A DNA stretch of 64,000 nucleotides from positions 1 through 64,000 of the forward strand of contig CALVBA010000006.1 of the NCBI GenBank assembly GCA_944325695.1, in the 5' to 3' direction. Below are positions 27,349 through 36,125 of the stretch, one piece after another (position 1 is the stretch's first letter; each line of letters opens with the position of its first letter). The notes beneath the pieces are model-generated. The model was given only the letters and a program-made list of their open reading frames with translations. It ran no database searches and was not told the origin of the DNA. Source of the stretch: an uncultured Anaeroplasmataceae bacterium. Its GTDB lineage: Bacteria; Bacillota_I; Bacilli_A; Acholeplasmatales; Anaeroplasmataceae. A program made the translations under genes and the position numbers.

Positions 27349-27526
27349 AGTTTACCCGCGGTGCCACCTTAAATTCTAAGTTTTATCTTAGCGCTTAAAT
27401 CTTTTTTAACGCAAAAGCTACGGATAGTTTAGGTTTGTATTTGTCCCCAATATTATAATTTCAAAAGTTTTCACCAACCACTTTTTCTCTAAATGAAATC
27501 AATTAACATTGCATAATACAACTATC
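27349..27526 (-). promoter_or_regulatory. T-box leader, Asp specifier
   Basis: The T-box core AAGGTGGCACCGCGG is clear on the minus strand. Stem I closes by GATAGTT/AACTATC and GTTGTATT/AATACAAAC, with an upper CAATGTTA/TAATATTG stem and the apical GGTTGGTG loop. Between the stems the 3' side of the specifier loop reads GGGGACA, giving GAC (Asp) followed by A. That fits aspS in the operon. The leader begins right at the efp stop codon and I see no good promoter of its own, so it may be fed by efp transcription. Confidence 0.93.
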
Positions 27527-27528
27527 TA

Positions 27529-28086
27529 CTATTTTTCTCTTGAAACATATTCTCCTGTTTCCGTAGAAATGATGATACGTTCACCTTGTTCAATAAACAT
27601 CGGTACTTTTAATTTATATCCTGTTTCAACTTCACAGTCTTTTAAAGCATTTGTCTTTGTATCACCTTTTACAGCTGGATCAGCTACTTTAACCTCTAAA
27701 GTAACTTTATCTGGTAAATCAATTCCTAATAATTCACCTTTATAAGAAATGATTGTTACATTCATTCCTTCAACTAAAAAGTTTAACTCTCTTTCACATT
27801 GTGATTTAGGGATTTCTTGTTGTTCATATGTTTCGTTATTCATAAAAACAAGAGAATCTCCAGCTTGATAAATATATGACATTTCTGTGCGTTCAATTAT
27901 CGCTTTAGGAAATTTTTCTCCTGGTAAAAATTTCATATCTGTTGTTGAACCAGTGCGTAAATTTTTAACTTTTGCTCTTACGAAAGCTGTTTTATTTTGT
28001 AAAACGTGCATGAATTCAATAATTACATAAATGTTACCATTGTACTCAAACGTTAATCCATTTTTAATATCACTTGTTGTTACCAT
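27529..28086 (-). CDS. efp: Elongation factor P with a non-canonical tip loop
   Basis: Rescues ribosomes stalled at polyproline by entering the E site. The 185 residues make the usual three domains, ending TGEYVSREK. The tip loop that carries the modified residue normally reads KPGKGAA in Bacillus-like EF-P; here it is HVLQNKTAFVR, one residue shorter and without Pro or Gly, but Lys32 is kept in place. How or whether Lys32 is modified is unknown. It has an excellent sigma-A promoter and ribosome site AAAAGGAGT. Confidence 0.95.
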   Translation of the reverse strand: MVTTSDIKNGLTFEYNGNIYVIIEFMHVLQNKTAFVRAKVKNLRTGSTTDMKFLPGEKFPKAIIERTEMSYIYQAGDSLVFMNNETYEQQEIPKSQCERELNFLVEGMNVTIISYKGELLGIDLPDKVTLEVKVADPAVKGDTKTNALKDCEVETGYKLKVPMFIEQGERIIISTETGEYVSREK

Positions 28087-28123
28087 TCTTTTACTCCTTT
28101 TTTAAAAATTATTTTATTTTTAT

Positions 28124-28152
28124 ATTATAATATAAATTGTTTTTATTTTCAA
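28124..28152 (-). promoter_or_regulatory. Sigma-A promoter of efp
   Basis: Minus-strand TTGAAA (28152-28147), a 17-base spacer and TATAAT (28129-28124), about 40 bases before the efp start. Confidence 0.85.
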
Positions 28153-28158
28153 GATTAA

Positions 28159-28680
28159 TTATTTTCTATTAATAACATGATTTTCAATGTATTCAGTAAA
28201 AAGTTTATCCCGATAAAAATCAAAATGACTTTCTTTTTCTTCATTTATAGCATTAATCCAACGCAAAAAAATTGATTCATATTCTTTATTCATTAAAAAA
28301 CTATACTTTTTTTCATTATTTAACGTGATACGAATTTTAAAAAAACCAAAAATACCATATAAATCACGTTTTAATCGAAATTCTTTAATATCATCATAAA
28401 AAAGTTTGAAAGTTTTTTTTCCCTTCATATAAAGAATATGACCTTTGTTAAAAGAATATTTCACATTATAATAATGAAAATGTCTAACATAAACTAACAA
28501 ATAAATAATCGTAAATAAAATAACACTATCTAAAATTAAAGTTATAATTGGACGTCGAAGATAAAAATATGTTATTTTATGGAAACCTAAAAATTCAAAT
28601 AATGGAAAAACGATAATTGTAATAATAAGGGCTAAAATAATGGTCTGGATAAAAGATAAATATTTACTTTTGACGATCAT
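28159..28680 (-). CDS. Membrane protein with PH-like C-terminal domain
   Basis: Unknown function. I use ATG 28680, which gives 173 residues and an overlap of 17 bases with dtd; an ATG at 28710 would add ten residues, and neither has a clear ribosome site. Two hydrophobic helices (about 9-28 and 42-62) precede a soluble part with KYSFNKGHILYMKGKK and FKLFYDDIKEFRLKRD, typical of bacterial PH-like (YdbS/DUF304) domains. It is the last gene of apt-rel-dtd, ending before the efp promoter. Confidence 0.72.
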   Translation of the reverse strand: MIVKSKYLSFIQTIILALIITIIVFPLFEFLGFHKITYFYLRRPIITLILDSVILFTIIYLLVYVRHFHYYNVKYSFNKGHILYMKGKKTFKLFYDDIKEFRLKRDLYGIFGFFKIRITLNNEKKYSFLMNKEYESIFLRWINAINEEKESHFDFYRDKLFTEYIENHVINRK

Positions 28681-29113
28681 TTGAATCCATAATGATGGTA
28701 ACTGGTCCATCGTTAATAAACTCTAATTGCATAAAAGAACCGAATACTCCTGTTTGAACAGGAATTTCTAAACTTAATAATCGATTAAACTCATCATAAA
28801 GTTTAGAAGCTTTTTCAGGGTTCGCTGCATTAGTAAAAGAAGGACGGTTGCCCTTAACCGTATTAGCATATAATGTAAACTGTGAAACGGATAAAATTTT
28901 TCCATTAATATCTTTAACACTCAAATTCATTTTATGATTTTCATCTTCAAAAATGCGAAGATTAGCACATTTTTTAACTAAATAGGTTACATCATCATAA
29001 GTATCTTCATGTGTTATCCCAACTAAAATTAATAAACCTTCATCAATTTCTGAAAAAATCTTTTCATCAATTATACATTTAGCATATTTAACCCTTTGAC
29101 ATACTAATTTCAT
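28664..29113 (-). CDS. dtd: D-aminoacyl-tRNA deacylase
   Basis: Hydrolyses D-amino acids (and Gly mischarged on tRNA-Ala) from tRNA. The 149 residues contain the active-site motif SQFTLYANT and the cross-dimer loop NDGPVT, with the GNRPSF segment between them. It is full length and cytosolic. The ATG overlaps the rel stop as TAATG, and rel-dtd adjacency is common in Bacillota. Confidence 0.97.
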   Translation of the reverse strand: MKLVCQRVKYAKCIIDEKIFSEIDEGLLILVGITHEDTYDDVTYLVKKCANLRIFEDENHKMNLSVKDINGKILSVSQFTLYANTVKGNRPSFTNAANPEKASKLYDEFNRLLSLEIPVQTGVFGSFMQLEFINDGPVTIIMDSNDRQK

Positions 29114-31281
29114 TAATTATAATCCCTTTCTACAATGTGAACATGTGCAATTTTATTTAAATTAGCACATATGCGATCTAATTCTTCCTTATTTGATAAC
29201 ACAATTTTAGCTTTAATTACCGATTCTAATTTTGGTGTATTAACACAAGAGATTTCTGCTAAATGTAATCCTTGTTGTGTAATTGTTGCGATTACTTCAG
29301 CTAAAACGGTATTATACTGTTCAGAGATAATAATAATATTAACTGGATACTTACGTTTTATATTGCTTGCCCATTCCAATTTCATCACACGAGCTTGATC
29401 AAGTGCTTTTAAATTAGGGCATGAATCAGCATGAACAACAATCCCATTACTTTTTGATACATAACCATAAATTTCATCTCCTGGAATTGGGTTACAACAA
29501 CTAGCAAGCTTGATTAATGGATTAGTTAATCCTAAAACTACTACACCAGTTTCCGAATTAGTTGTTAAGATACGTTGTGATTTTTCAAGTTGTTTTTGTA
29601 ATAATTGTTCTTTATCAACTGTTGTTCCTAAATATTTTGAAACAACTGTCTTACTACTGATATTACCTTTACCAATTTCATTATATAAATCTTCTAAACT
29701 TTCAATATTATTTTTTCCAAAGAATTCTAACGCAAATTTATCGGTTAAATCATACTCAAAGATCTTTTGTGCTTCAAATTCACGTTTCACTTGGTCTTTA
29801 CCTGATTCAACTAATAATTCTCGATTTTGTTTATTTAAAAATGTTTTAATTTTATTTTTAGCATGATTTGTCTTAACAATCTTCAACCAGTCTACACTTG
29901 GACCTGACGAATTTTTATTGGTATTAATTTTAACAATATCAGCGGTTTTTAATTCATATGTTAAAGGTACAATTTTACCATTAACGATTGCTCCAACCGT
30001 TTCATTTCCAATATTAGTATGAATTTTATAAGCAAAATCTAATGGCGTTGATCCTTTTGGAAGATCAATAACTGCTCCTTGAGGTGTATATACATAAACA
30101 TTAGCATCAAAAATATCTGCTTTTACAGTTTCAACAAGCGATTCTGCATCATCTTTTTCTTCTTTAGCTAATTGTAATAGTTCGCCGTACCATTTTAATT
30201 TCTGAGCAATTTCATACTGTTCTTTATCTTTAGAATAGCTTGCATTTTCTTTATAAGCCCAGTGTGCAGCAATCCCTAATTCGGCAATTTGATCCATTTC
30301 TTCTGTACGAATTTGAACTTCAAAAGTCAAACCATTACCCGCAATTACTGTTGTATGTAGAGATTGATACATATTTGGTTTAGGAACAGCAATATAATCT
30401 TTAAAACGTTTCGGAATTGGAGTATAGTTAGCATGGATTAAACCTAAAATACGGTAACAATCCTCAATTTTTTTAACGATTATTCTAACAGCAACAATAT
30501 CATAAATATCCTCAAAATCTTTGTGTTGAGAAATCATTTTTTTATAAATCGAATAAATATTTTTGATACGACCTTTAATTCTGTATTCGACAATTCCTTG
30601 CTTTTTTAAAATATCGTTTATCTCAGCAATCATCGTTTCAATTGTATTAACACGTGTTTGTTTTTCACTAATTAAATAATTAGTAATCTTACGATAATTT
30701 TCAAAATCAGTATATCTTAACGCGCGATCTTCTAATTCTGCTTTAATTTTAAAAATCCCTAAACGATGTGCTAGTGGCGCATAAATTTCTAGTGTTTCCA
30801 TTGCGATACGATATCTTTTTTCCGGTTTCATCGCATCAAGAGTACGGATATTGTGAAGACGATCAGCTAATTTAATAACGATAACACGAATATCCTGAGC
30901 CATTGCAATTAACATTTTCTGATGATTAACGACTTGGGCTTTTTCTAATGATGAAAAAACTAATTTTGATACTTTAGTCAAACCTTCAACCATTGAGGCA
31001 ATATCATCACCAAATAATTCACTAACTTCTTCAACAGTCGTATCAGTATCTTCTACAACATCATGTAATAACCCAGCACAAAGCGTATTAGGCCCCACAT
31101 GTAAATCGGTTAAGATAATGGCTACTTCTAATGGATGTATGATATACGGTTCTCCCGATTTACGAACCTGACTTTGATGTTTTTCACAAGCATAATCGTA
31201 AGCTTTTTTAATTAATATCAAGTCATCCTTTTTATGAATATACGTTTCCACACGATCTAATAAATCATCAAAAGTAACCAT
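29113..31281 (-). CDS. relA: Bifunctional (p)ppGpp synthetase/hydrolase Rel
   Basis: The stringent-response enzyme that makes ppGpp from GTP and ATP on stalled ribosomes and degrades it otherwise. The 722 residues have, in order, an HD hydrolase domain (HPLEVAI, GLLHDVVEDTD), the synthetase (MYQSLHTTVI, EVQIRTEEMD), TGS (YVYTPQGAVIDLPKGS), a Zn-finger/helical part with ASCCNPIPGDEIYGY and a C-terminal ACT domain. The HD residues are intact, so both activities are expected. Ribosome site AAGAAGGGAA; 16 bases after apt. Confidence 0.97.
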   Translation of the reverse strand: MVTFDDLLDRVETYIHKKDDLILIKKAYDYACEKHQSQVRKSGEPYIIHPLEVAIILTDLHVGPNTLCAGLLHDVVEDTDTTVEEVSELFGDDIASMVEGLTKVSKLVFSSLEKAQVVNHQKMLIAMAQDIRVIVIKLADRLHNIRTLDAMKPEKRYRIAMETLEIYAPLAHRLGIFKIKAELEDRALRYTDFENYRKITNYLISEKQTRVNTIETMIAEINDILKKQGIVEYRIKGRIKNIYSIYKKMISQHKDFEDIYDIVAVRIIVKKIEDCYRILGLIHANYTPIPKRFKDYIAVPKPNMYQSLHTTVIAGNGLTFEVQIRTEEMDQIAELGIAAHWAYKENASYSKDKEQYEIAQKLKWYGELLQLAKEEKDDAESLVETVKADIFDANVYVYTPQGAVIDLPKGSTPLDFAYKIHTNIGNETVGAIVNGKIVPLTYELKTADIVKINTNKNSSGPSVDWLKIVKTNHAKNKIKTFLNKQNRELLVESGKDQVKREFEAQKIFEYDLTDKFALEFFGKNNIESLEDLYNEIGKGNISSKTVVSKYLGTTVDKEQLLQKQLEKSQRILTTNSETGVVVLGLTNPLIKLASCCNPIPGDEIYGYVSKSNGIVVHADSCPNLKALDQARVMKLEWASNIKRKYPVNIIIISEQYNTVLAEVIATITQQGLHLAEISCVNTPKLESVIKAKIVLSNKEELDRICANLNKIAHVHIVERDYN

Positions 31282-31297
31282 TTAAATCATTCCCTTC

Positions 31298-31810
31298 TTA
31301 ATATTTCATTAGTGATAAGATTTTTGTTTGTGCAAGTTTTTCACGACCTTTTAATTCTTCTAATTCGATTAAAAAGGCACATCCAACAACTTCTCCTCCT
31401 AATTTTTCAACTAATTTAATTCCTGCTTCTACTGTACCTCCAGTAGCTAATAAGTCATCAATAATTAACACTTTATCACCTTTTTTAACGGCATCTTCAT
31501 GAATAGATAAAGTGTTTGTTCCGTATTCCAAATCATATGTAACATCAACTGTTTTACGTGGTAATTTGTTAGGTTTACGAATAGGAACAAAACCAATTTT
31601 TAATTCATTGGCAACAGGACAACCAAAGATGAACCCACGTGCTTCCGGTCCAACAATTAAAGTTGCGCCAATTTCTTTGGCAAATTCCGTAATTTTTTGA
31701 CACGCATAATGAAATGCTTTTCCATCTAACATTAAAGGAGTAATATCTTTAAATAAAATTCCTTCTTTTGGGAAATCTTTTACATCTTTGATATAGTTTT
31801 TTAAATTCAT
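31298..31810 (-). CDS. apt: Adenine phosphoribosyltransferase
   Basis: Salvages adenine to AMP with PRPP. I start at ATG 31810 behind GAAAGGATG; an earlier in-frame ATG overlaps the ribosome site. The 170 residues include [15 protein letters not shown], the PRPP-binding motif [13 protein letters not shown] and the VGPEARGF loop. It is full length. It leads apt-rel-dtd, an arrangement shared with Bacillus, and has a likely promoter at 31846-31874. Confidence 0.97.
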   Translation of the reverse strand: MNLKNYIKDVKDFPKEGILFKDITPLMLDGKAFHYACQKITEFAKEIGATLIVGPEARGFIFGCPVANELKIGFVPIRKPNKLPRKTVDVTYDLEYGTNTLSIHEDAVKKGDKVLIIDDLLATGGTVEAGIKLVEKLGGEVVGCAFLIELEELKGREKLAQTKILSLMKY

Positions 31811-31845
31811 TTTTATACATCCTTTCAAATACTTTTACTTTATTC

Positions 31846-31874
31846 ATTATAACAAATTTTTTCGATATTTTAAA
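31846..31874 (-). promoter_or_regulatory. Sigma-A promoter of apt-rel-dtd
   Basis: Minus-strand TTTAAA, a 17-base spacer and consensus TATAAT (31851-31846). Confidence 0.6.
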
Positions 31875-31927
31875 TATATCTACGCATGATTTACGTTTTT
31901 TTTCATAAAATTTCATGAGGTATCAAT

Positions 31928-33403
31928 ATGAACACAAAAAAATTTTTTAAAAACTTAAGTATCTTAATTTCCACAGGTTTAATTATTAAAGCATTAAGCA
32001 TGGCTAATCGTGTTTTGGTTACACGGTTTTTAGGTTTAGAAATATTAGTTAAATACGCTTTATTTACTCCAACTATGTTACTTTTTTTATCTTTAGCAGA
32101 TTTTTCATTACCAACTTCCTTACAAAAATTTATTGCTAAAGAATCGATTAAGCCTGATGCGAATATTAAAGGTATTTTGAAAAATGCTTTTACAATCATG
32201 ATTAATGTATGCTTAATTTTATCAATTATTTTATTAATTACTGCAAATTTCATAACTAAGTATCTATTGTTTGAACCACTTTTATTTAAACCGTTAATTT
32301 TTGTAATTCCTTTAATGTTTTTTGTTTCTTTTTCTGGTATTTTAAAAGGACTCTTGCAAGGATTGGAATATGTCAATGTAACTGGTTTTAACAATTTAAT
32401 GGAAGCAATTTTAAAAATTATAATCAATTTTATAATTATCTTTTACTTTAAAACTAACATCTATCAAACGATTTTATATATTGTAATTGGCTTAAATATT
32501 GAAGAATTTTTATCTTGTTTATTTTTAATTTATAAAGTTAAAAGGTTAAAAATTATTCCTAAATACGAAAAAAGAGAGCCTGTTTCCCCTCTTTTTAAAA
32601 TGACAAGTATTATCACACTAAATCGTCTTATATATACTCTTTCTAATTTTTTAGAACCAATTATCTATACATACGCTTTAATGCAAATTAAAATTCCTCA
32701 AGCAATCATTCAAGAAGAATATGCTTTAATCACAAGCTATGCTATTGGCCTACTTTTAACATCATCTTTTATATCACATGCCATAAGTATGGCCCTCTTG
32801 CCGATCTTATCAAAACACAATCAAAATAAAGAAGATTTACATAAAATTCTTTCTAAAGCTTTATTTATTTGTTTTATCCCAAGTATTATCATATCACTTA
32901 TCTTCTTTTTTCATGGTGGAGATTATTTAAAATTAATTTATGATATTAATCGTGGTGGTAATTATGTCAAGATTTTAGCTTTTCCTTTTATGCTAGCATA
33001 TTTTGAAGGACTTTTTTACATTGTTTTACACTCTATTAATAAAACAAAAACTACTTTCTTCATTAATTTGTGTGTTACTTTAACCAAAATATCACTACTT
33101 TTTATTACAACTAAAAATCCCTATATTGGAGTTTACGGCTTATGCATTAGTAGTATCGTTGGTAATATATTATCATTTGCTTTAAGCTATCTATCAGTAA
33201 GAAAAGAAATTCATTACCAAATTAAATTAAAATCATTCATCTTAACAATAATACTCATTTTTGTCATTGGATTATATTTTAATTTTCTAAAAAATTTTTC
33301 AATTCATTTTATCATGCAAGATTTTCTAGCTTCAATTTTATATTTAGCTATTATTTTAATTTACTATAAGAAATATTATGCATATGATATTCATGCGGAA
33401 TAA
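31928..33403 (+). CDS. Polysaccharide/lipid flippase of the MATE-like (SpoVB/MurJ/Wzx) superfamily
   Basis: A membrane exporter expected to flip a lipid-linked saccharide. The 491 residues have about 14 hydrophobic helices. The N-terminus with GLIIKALSMANRVLVTRFLGLE resembles SpoVB-like proteins of Bacillota (residues given in part). The FSGILKGLLQGLEY segment is typical of the superfamily. The ribosome site GAGGT lies seven bases before ATG. It is divergent from apt. The last 53 bases overlap the 3' end of the DUF421 gene on the other strand. Which polymer it serves is not visible. Confidence 0.88.
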   Translation: MNTKKFFKNLSILISTGLIIKALSMANRVLVTRFLGLEILVKYALFTPTMLLFLSLADFSLPTSLQKFIAKESIKPDANIKGILKNAFTIMINVCLILSIILLITANFITKYLLFEPLLFKPLIFVIPLMFFVSFSGILKGLLQGLEYVNVTGFNNLMEAILKIIINFIIIFYFKTNIYQTILYIVIGLNIEEFLSCLFLIYKVKRLKIIPKYEKREPVSPLFKMTSIITLNRLIYTLSNFLEPIIYTYALMQIKIPQAIIQEEYALITSYAIGLLLTSSFISHAISMALLPILSKHNQNKEDLHKILSKALFICFIPSIIISLIFFFHGGDYLKLIYDINRGGNYVKILAFPFMLAYFEGLFYIVLHSINKTKTTFFINLCVTLTKISLLFITTKNPYIGVYGLCISSIVGNILSFALSYLSVRKEIHYQIKLKSFILTIILIFVIGLYFNFLKNFSIHFIMQDFLASILYLAIILIYYKKYYAYDIHAE

Positions 33404-34016
33404 TTAGTGTTTTTCCATTTGAGAAAACAAGTAACTCTTCTTTATAATTTTTATTTATTTTCGCGAACATTCTTAATAAAATTTCATCGTCAATTTTTAA
33501 TAAAGCTAAGTTTTCTAACAAAATTTCTCCTGATTCCACTACTGGTAAAACTAATTCATTATTATCACTTCGTTTAAAAACCGATAATTGACCATTGGTC
33601 TCTAAAATAGCTATTAAAACATCGCTTATAACTAAACATCCTGATGTCCTTAATTGAAGTAATAAGTCACTAACGTTATACATTTGTTTTTGTAATGACT
33701 CATAGCATATTTCACCATTAATAACCAAAACAACTGGCCTTCCTTCGACAAGTTTACGAATCTTATTACTTTTAAGACAAATAATCGAAAAAAGACGTTG
33801 TAAAATAACAATCATAATTAAAAAAATCAAGGTTATATAGTCATAAGCTTCTAGCTTTTCTAAACCTAAAACGGCGATATCGGCAATCAGAAGTAAAACT
33901 ACAAGATCAAAAATTGATAATTGTCCAACTTCTCTTTTTCCTAGAATGCGGATTAAAACAATTAATAATAAATAATAAAATGTAACTTTAATAACAGCGA
34001 TTAAAATCTTTATCAC
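33351..34016 (-). CDS. DUF421 (YetF-like) membrane protein
   Basis: A conserved membrane protein family with sporulation- and spore-germination-linked members (YetF, YkjA); biochemical role unknown. The 221 residues have three N-terminal helices containing RILGKREVGQLSIFDLVVLL, the family signature, then the cytoplasmic beta domain with GRPVVLVINGEI. GTG at 34016 is used as start, with GGGG next to it; the true ribosome site is unclear. It is convergent with the flippase gene, overlapping 53 bases, and divergent from the gene at 34078. Confidence 0.9.
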   Translation of the reverse strand: MIKILIAVIKVTFYYLLLIVLIRILGKREVGQLSIFDLVVLLLIADIAVLGLEKLEAYDYITLIFLIMIVILQRLFSIICLKSNKIRKLVEGRPVVLVINGEICYESLQKQMYNVSDLLLQLRTSGCLVISDVLIAILETNGQLSVFKRSDNNELVLPVVESGEILLENLALLKIDDEILLRMFAKINKNYKEELLVFSNGKTLIIPHEYHMHNISYSKLK

Positions 34017-34077
34017 CCCGTTATAGTTTTAACATATCTTATATAAGTTATGCATAAGTTTTAAAGGAGGTGATGAA

Positions 34078-34422
34078 ATGAAATTTATAAAGGCATATGG
34101 AATTAGTCTTATTTTTTATATCCTTTTATTATTCATTTTAACTTTATTGATGTATTTTGATTTTCTAAGTAATTTAAGTTTAATAAAAACGTTAAATTTA
34201 TTATGTTTAATTCTCGCAACTGCACTATTTACTAGGTTAAGCCTCGGTGATTTTAAAAAGGGAGGTTTAATTTTAGGTATTTGTTTTTCATTAGGATTTT
34301 ACACTAGCCTCTGGTTAGTTAAATTTCTAACAATTGAAAATTCTGAAATAAACTTTATTAATTTAGGAATTGTAATACTTTTCGGGGCTATTAGTGGAAT
34401 AATTTCTGTTAATTTACGATAA
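34078..34422 (+). CDS. Small four-helix membrane protein (TIGR04086-like)
   Basis: The 114 residues are four hydrophobic helices with a Gly-rich third turn (GGLILGICFSLGF) and a C-terminal LFGAISGIISVNLR. This resembles the TIGR04086/YrzE family of small Bacillota membrane proteins of unknown function; the match is by pattern only. It has an ideal ribosome site AAAGGAGGTGATG. The last nine bases overlap the histidine kinase gene on the opposite strand. Confidence 0.7.
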   Translation: MKFIKAYGISLIFYILLLFILTLLMYFDFLSNLSLIKTLNLLCLILATALFTRLSLGDFKKGGLILGICFSLGFYTSLWLVKFLTIENSEINFINLGIVILFGAISGIISVNLR

Positions 34423-36033
34423 AACTTTATTAATAAGGTTTCTAAGCTCATCAATTTCCACTGGTTTAGCTAAATAACCACTTATTAAATTTAAAAATTC
34501 TTGTGATAATTGCTCATCTGTATAACCACTTAAGATGATAAATTTAACTTCTTCATCAATATTTAAAAGTTCATAAAATGTATCTTTTCCATTTTTTAAT
34601 GGCATCATCATATCACAGATAACTACACTAATTAATTGATGATTTATTTCATAAAAACGAATAGCTTCATACGGATTAGAAAAATCAACGACTTGATACG
34701 ATAATGATTCTAATAACATTTTTATAATTTGTCTTACCATATTATCATCATCAATCAATAAAATAGAGGGTCTACTAACTTCTAAGCTTACTGAATCAAA
34801 GATGACTTCCTTAAAATACAAACTAAAGGTTGTTCCAACATTAATCTTACTATTTAAAGTGATTAAAACTTCATTATCATCTGCCATCCCTAAAACTTGT
34901 ACTAAACCTAAACCTGTTCCTTTATCGCTGTCTTTAGATGAAGAAAAAGGAGTAAATAAGCGTTTGATAATATTTTTAGGTATTCCTTTTCCATTATCAG
35001 TGACATCAACTTTAAAATAAAAACCTTTTTGAAAATGTTTTTTACTCACTAAATTATTGGGAGGAATATTTAAATATGTTTTACTAGCTTTAACTAATAG
35101 ATAACCTTCATCTAATTCTAAAGCTTCAATAGCATTTTTACAAAGATTTAAAAATGCATTTGAAATACTTGGTTCGACTCCATAAATCAACATTTCTTTA
35201 TTCTTACAATCAAAAACAACCCTACGTGCTTTATTAGAAGTATGACTAATCATAAAAATCACATCATTTAAAGTTTGTGTTAAGTTAAAATTCTCTTTTA
35301 TTAAAATCGGTGGTTTAGAAAGTTTTAATAACCGTTTCACTAATAAAGCGTTGGATTTAGCTGCTTCTTCAATATTATTTAGATAGTTTAATAGTAATGG
35401 ATTTTCAATTTGTTTTTTTAGCAACATCGTACTTCCACTAATAACCATCAATTTATTATTAATATCATGTGCTATTCCCCCAGTCATCAATCCAATACTC
35501 CTTAATTTTTCACTATGAATACTTCTTTTTAAACTATTGGCAAAGTTTGTAATATCGCAGACATATCCGAAAACCTGATTATCCTCTAAATAAAACTGCC
35601 ACTTCAAAGTTTTTTTCTCATGTTCTTTTTCAAAACTAAAATTATCATACGGAGCGTTAAGATATCCTTGAATAATTTCTTTCATTTTAATTGGCTCTAA
35701 AATATTTTTTGGATAAAACCATTTAACATTGTCAATTAATTCGTCAAATCGTTCATCTTTAGATAAAATATTTTGATTTAGATCATACGAAAAATATCCT
35801 TTAAATGCTTTTTTATTGAATACCGATAAAACTGTTAATATATAGATACCGCTAAAAAAATCAATAATACAATTAAAATATTTATTTTCAATAAATAACT
35901 TAAAACTATTACCTGAGCTTTCCTTCATTTCTAACTTAAGTGTTGAATAATTTTCGAAGTCAAAATAATCACATAACAAATAGCTTTTGTCTAATATATA
36001 GATTACTTCATCTTTAATGTAATAATTTATCAT
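34414..36033 (-). CDS. Orphan hybrid histidine kinase with C-terminal receiver
   Basis: I use ATG 36033 behind GAGGGGGGAAA; a TTG 15 bases upstream overlaps it. The 539 residues have no membrane segment. An N-terminal sensor-like region (about 1-165) precedes the phosphoacceptor helix with GGIAHDINN (His189). The ATPase follows with DNGKGIPKNII and GTGLGLVQV, then a receiver domain (about 422-539) with LIDDDN, phospho-Asp474 in VVICDMMMP and the final Lys in YLAKPVE. No DNA-binding partner is nearby. A soluble phosphorelay that feeds a distant regulator, perhaps Spo0-like, is inference. Confidence 0.93.
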   Translation of the reverse strand: MINYYIKDEVIYILDKSYLLCDYFDFENYSTLKLEMKESSGNSFKLFIENKYFNCIIDFFSGIYILTVLSVFNKKAFKGYFSYDLNQNILSKDERFDELIDNVKWFYPKNILEPIKMKEIIQGYLNAPYDNFSFEKEHEKKTLKWQFYLEDNQVFGYVCDITNFANSLKRSIHSEKLRSIGLMTGGIAHDINNKLMVISGSTMLLKKQIENPLLLNYLNNIEEAAKSNALLVKRLLKLSKPPILIKENFNLTQTLNDVIFMISHTSNKARRVVFDCKNKEMLIYGVEPSISNAFLNLCKNAIEALELDEGYLLVKASKTYLNIPPNNLVSKKHFQKGFYFKVDVTDNGKGIPKNIIKRLFTPFSSSKDSDKGTGLGLVQVLGMADDNEVLITLNSKINVGTTFSLYFKEVIFDSVSLEVSRPSILLIDDDNMVRQIIKMLLESLSYQVVDFSNPYEAIRFYEINHQLISVVICDMMMPLKNGKDTFYELLNIDEEVKFIILSGYTDEQLSQEFLNLISGYLAKPVEIDELRNLINKVLS

Positions 36034-36082
36034 AATTTCCCCCCTCAATTATCTAGGTTATACCATAAAAGAGGATTTAAAT

Positions 36083-36112
36083 GAAAAAAAAGATGTAATT
36101 ATACATCTTTTT
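36083..36112 (-). terminator. Intrinsic terminator of valS
   Basis: AAGATGTA and TACATCTT pair on the minus strand around a four-base loop and run into T residues. A T-run on the plus side could make it bidirectional. Confidence 0.85.
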
Positions 36113-36125
36113 TACATCTTTTAAA

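Noticed and set aside
31903-32427. 174-codon frame antisense to the flippase gene
   Set aside because: Lys/Asn/Ile-rich other-strand reading with no ribosome site, inside a well supported gene.
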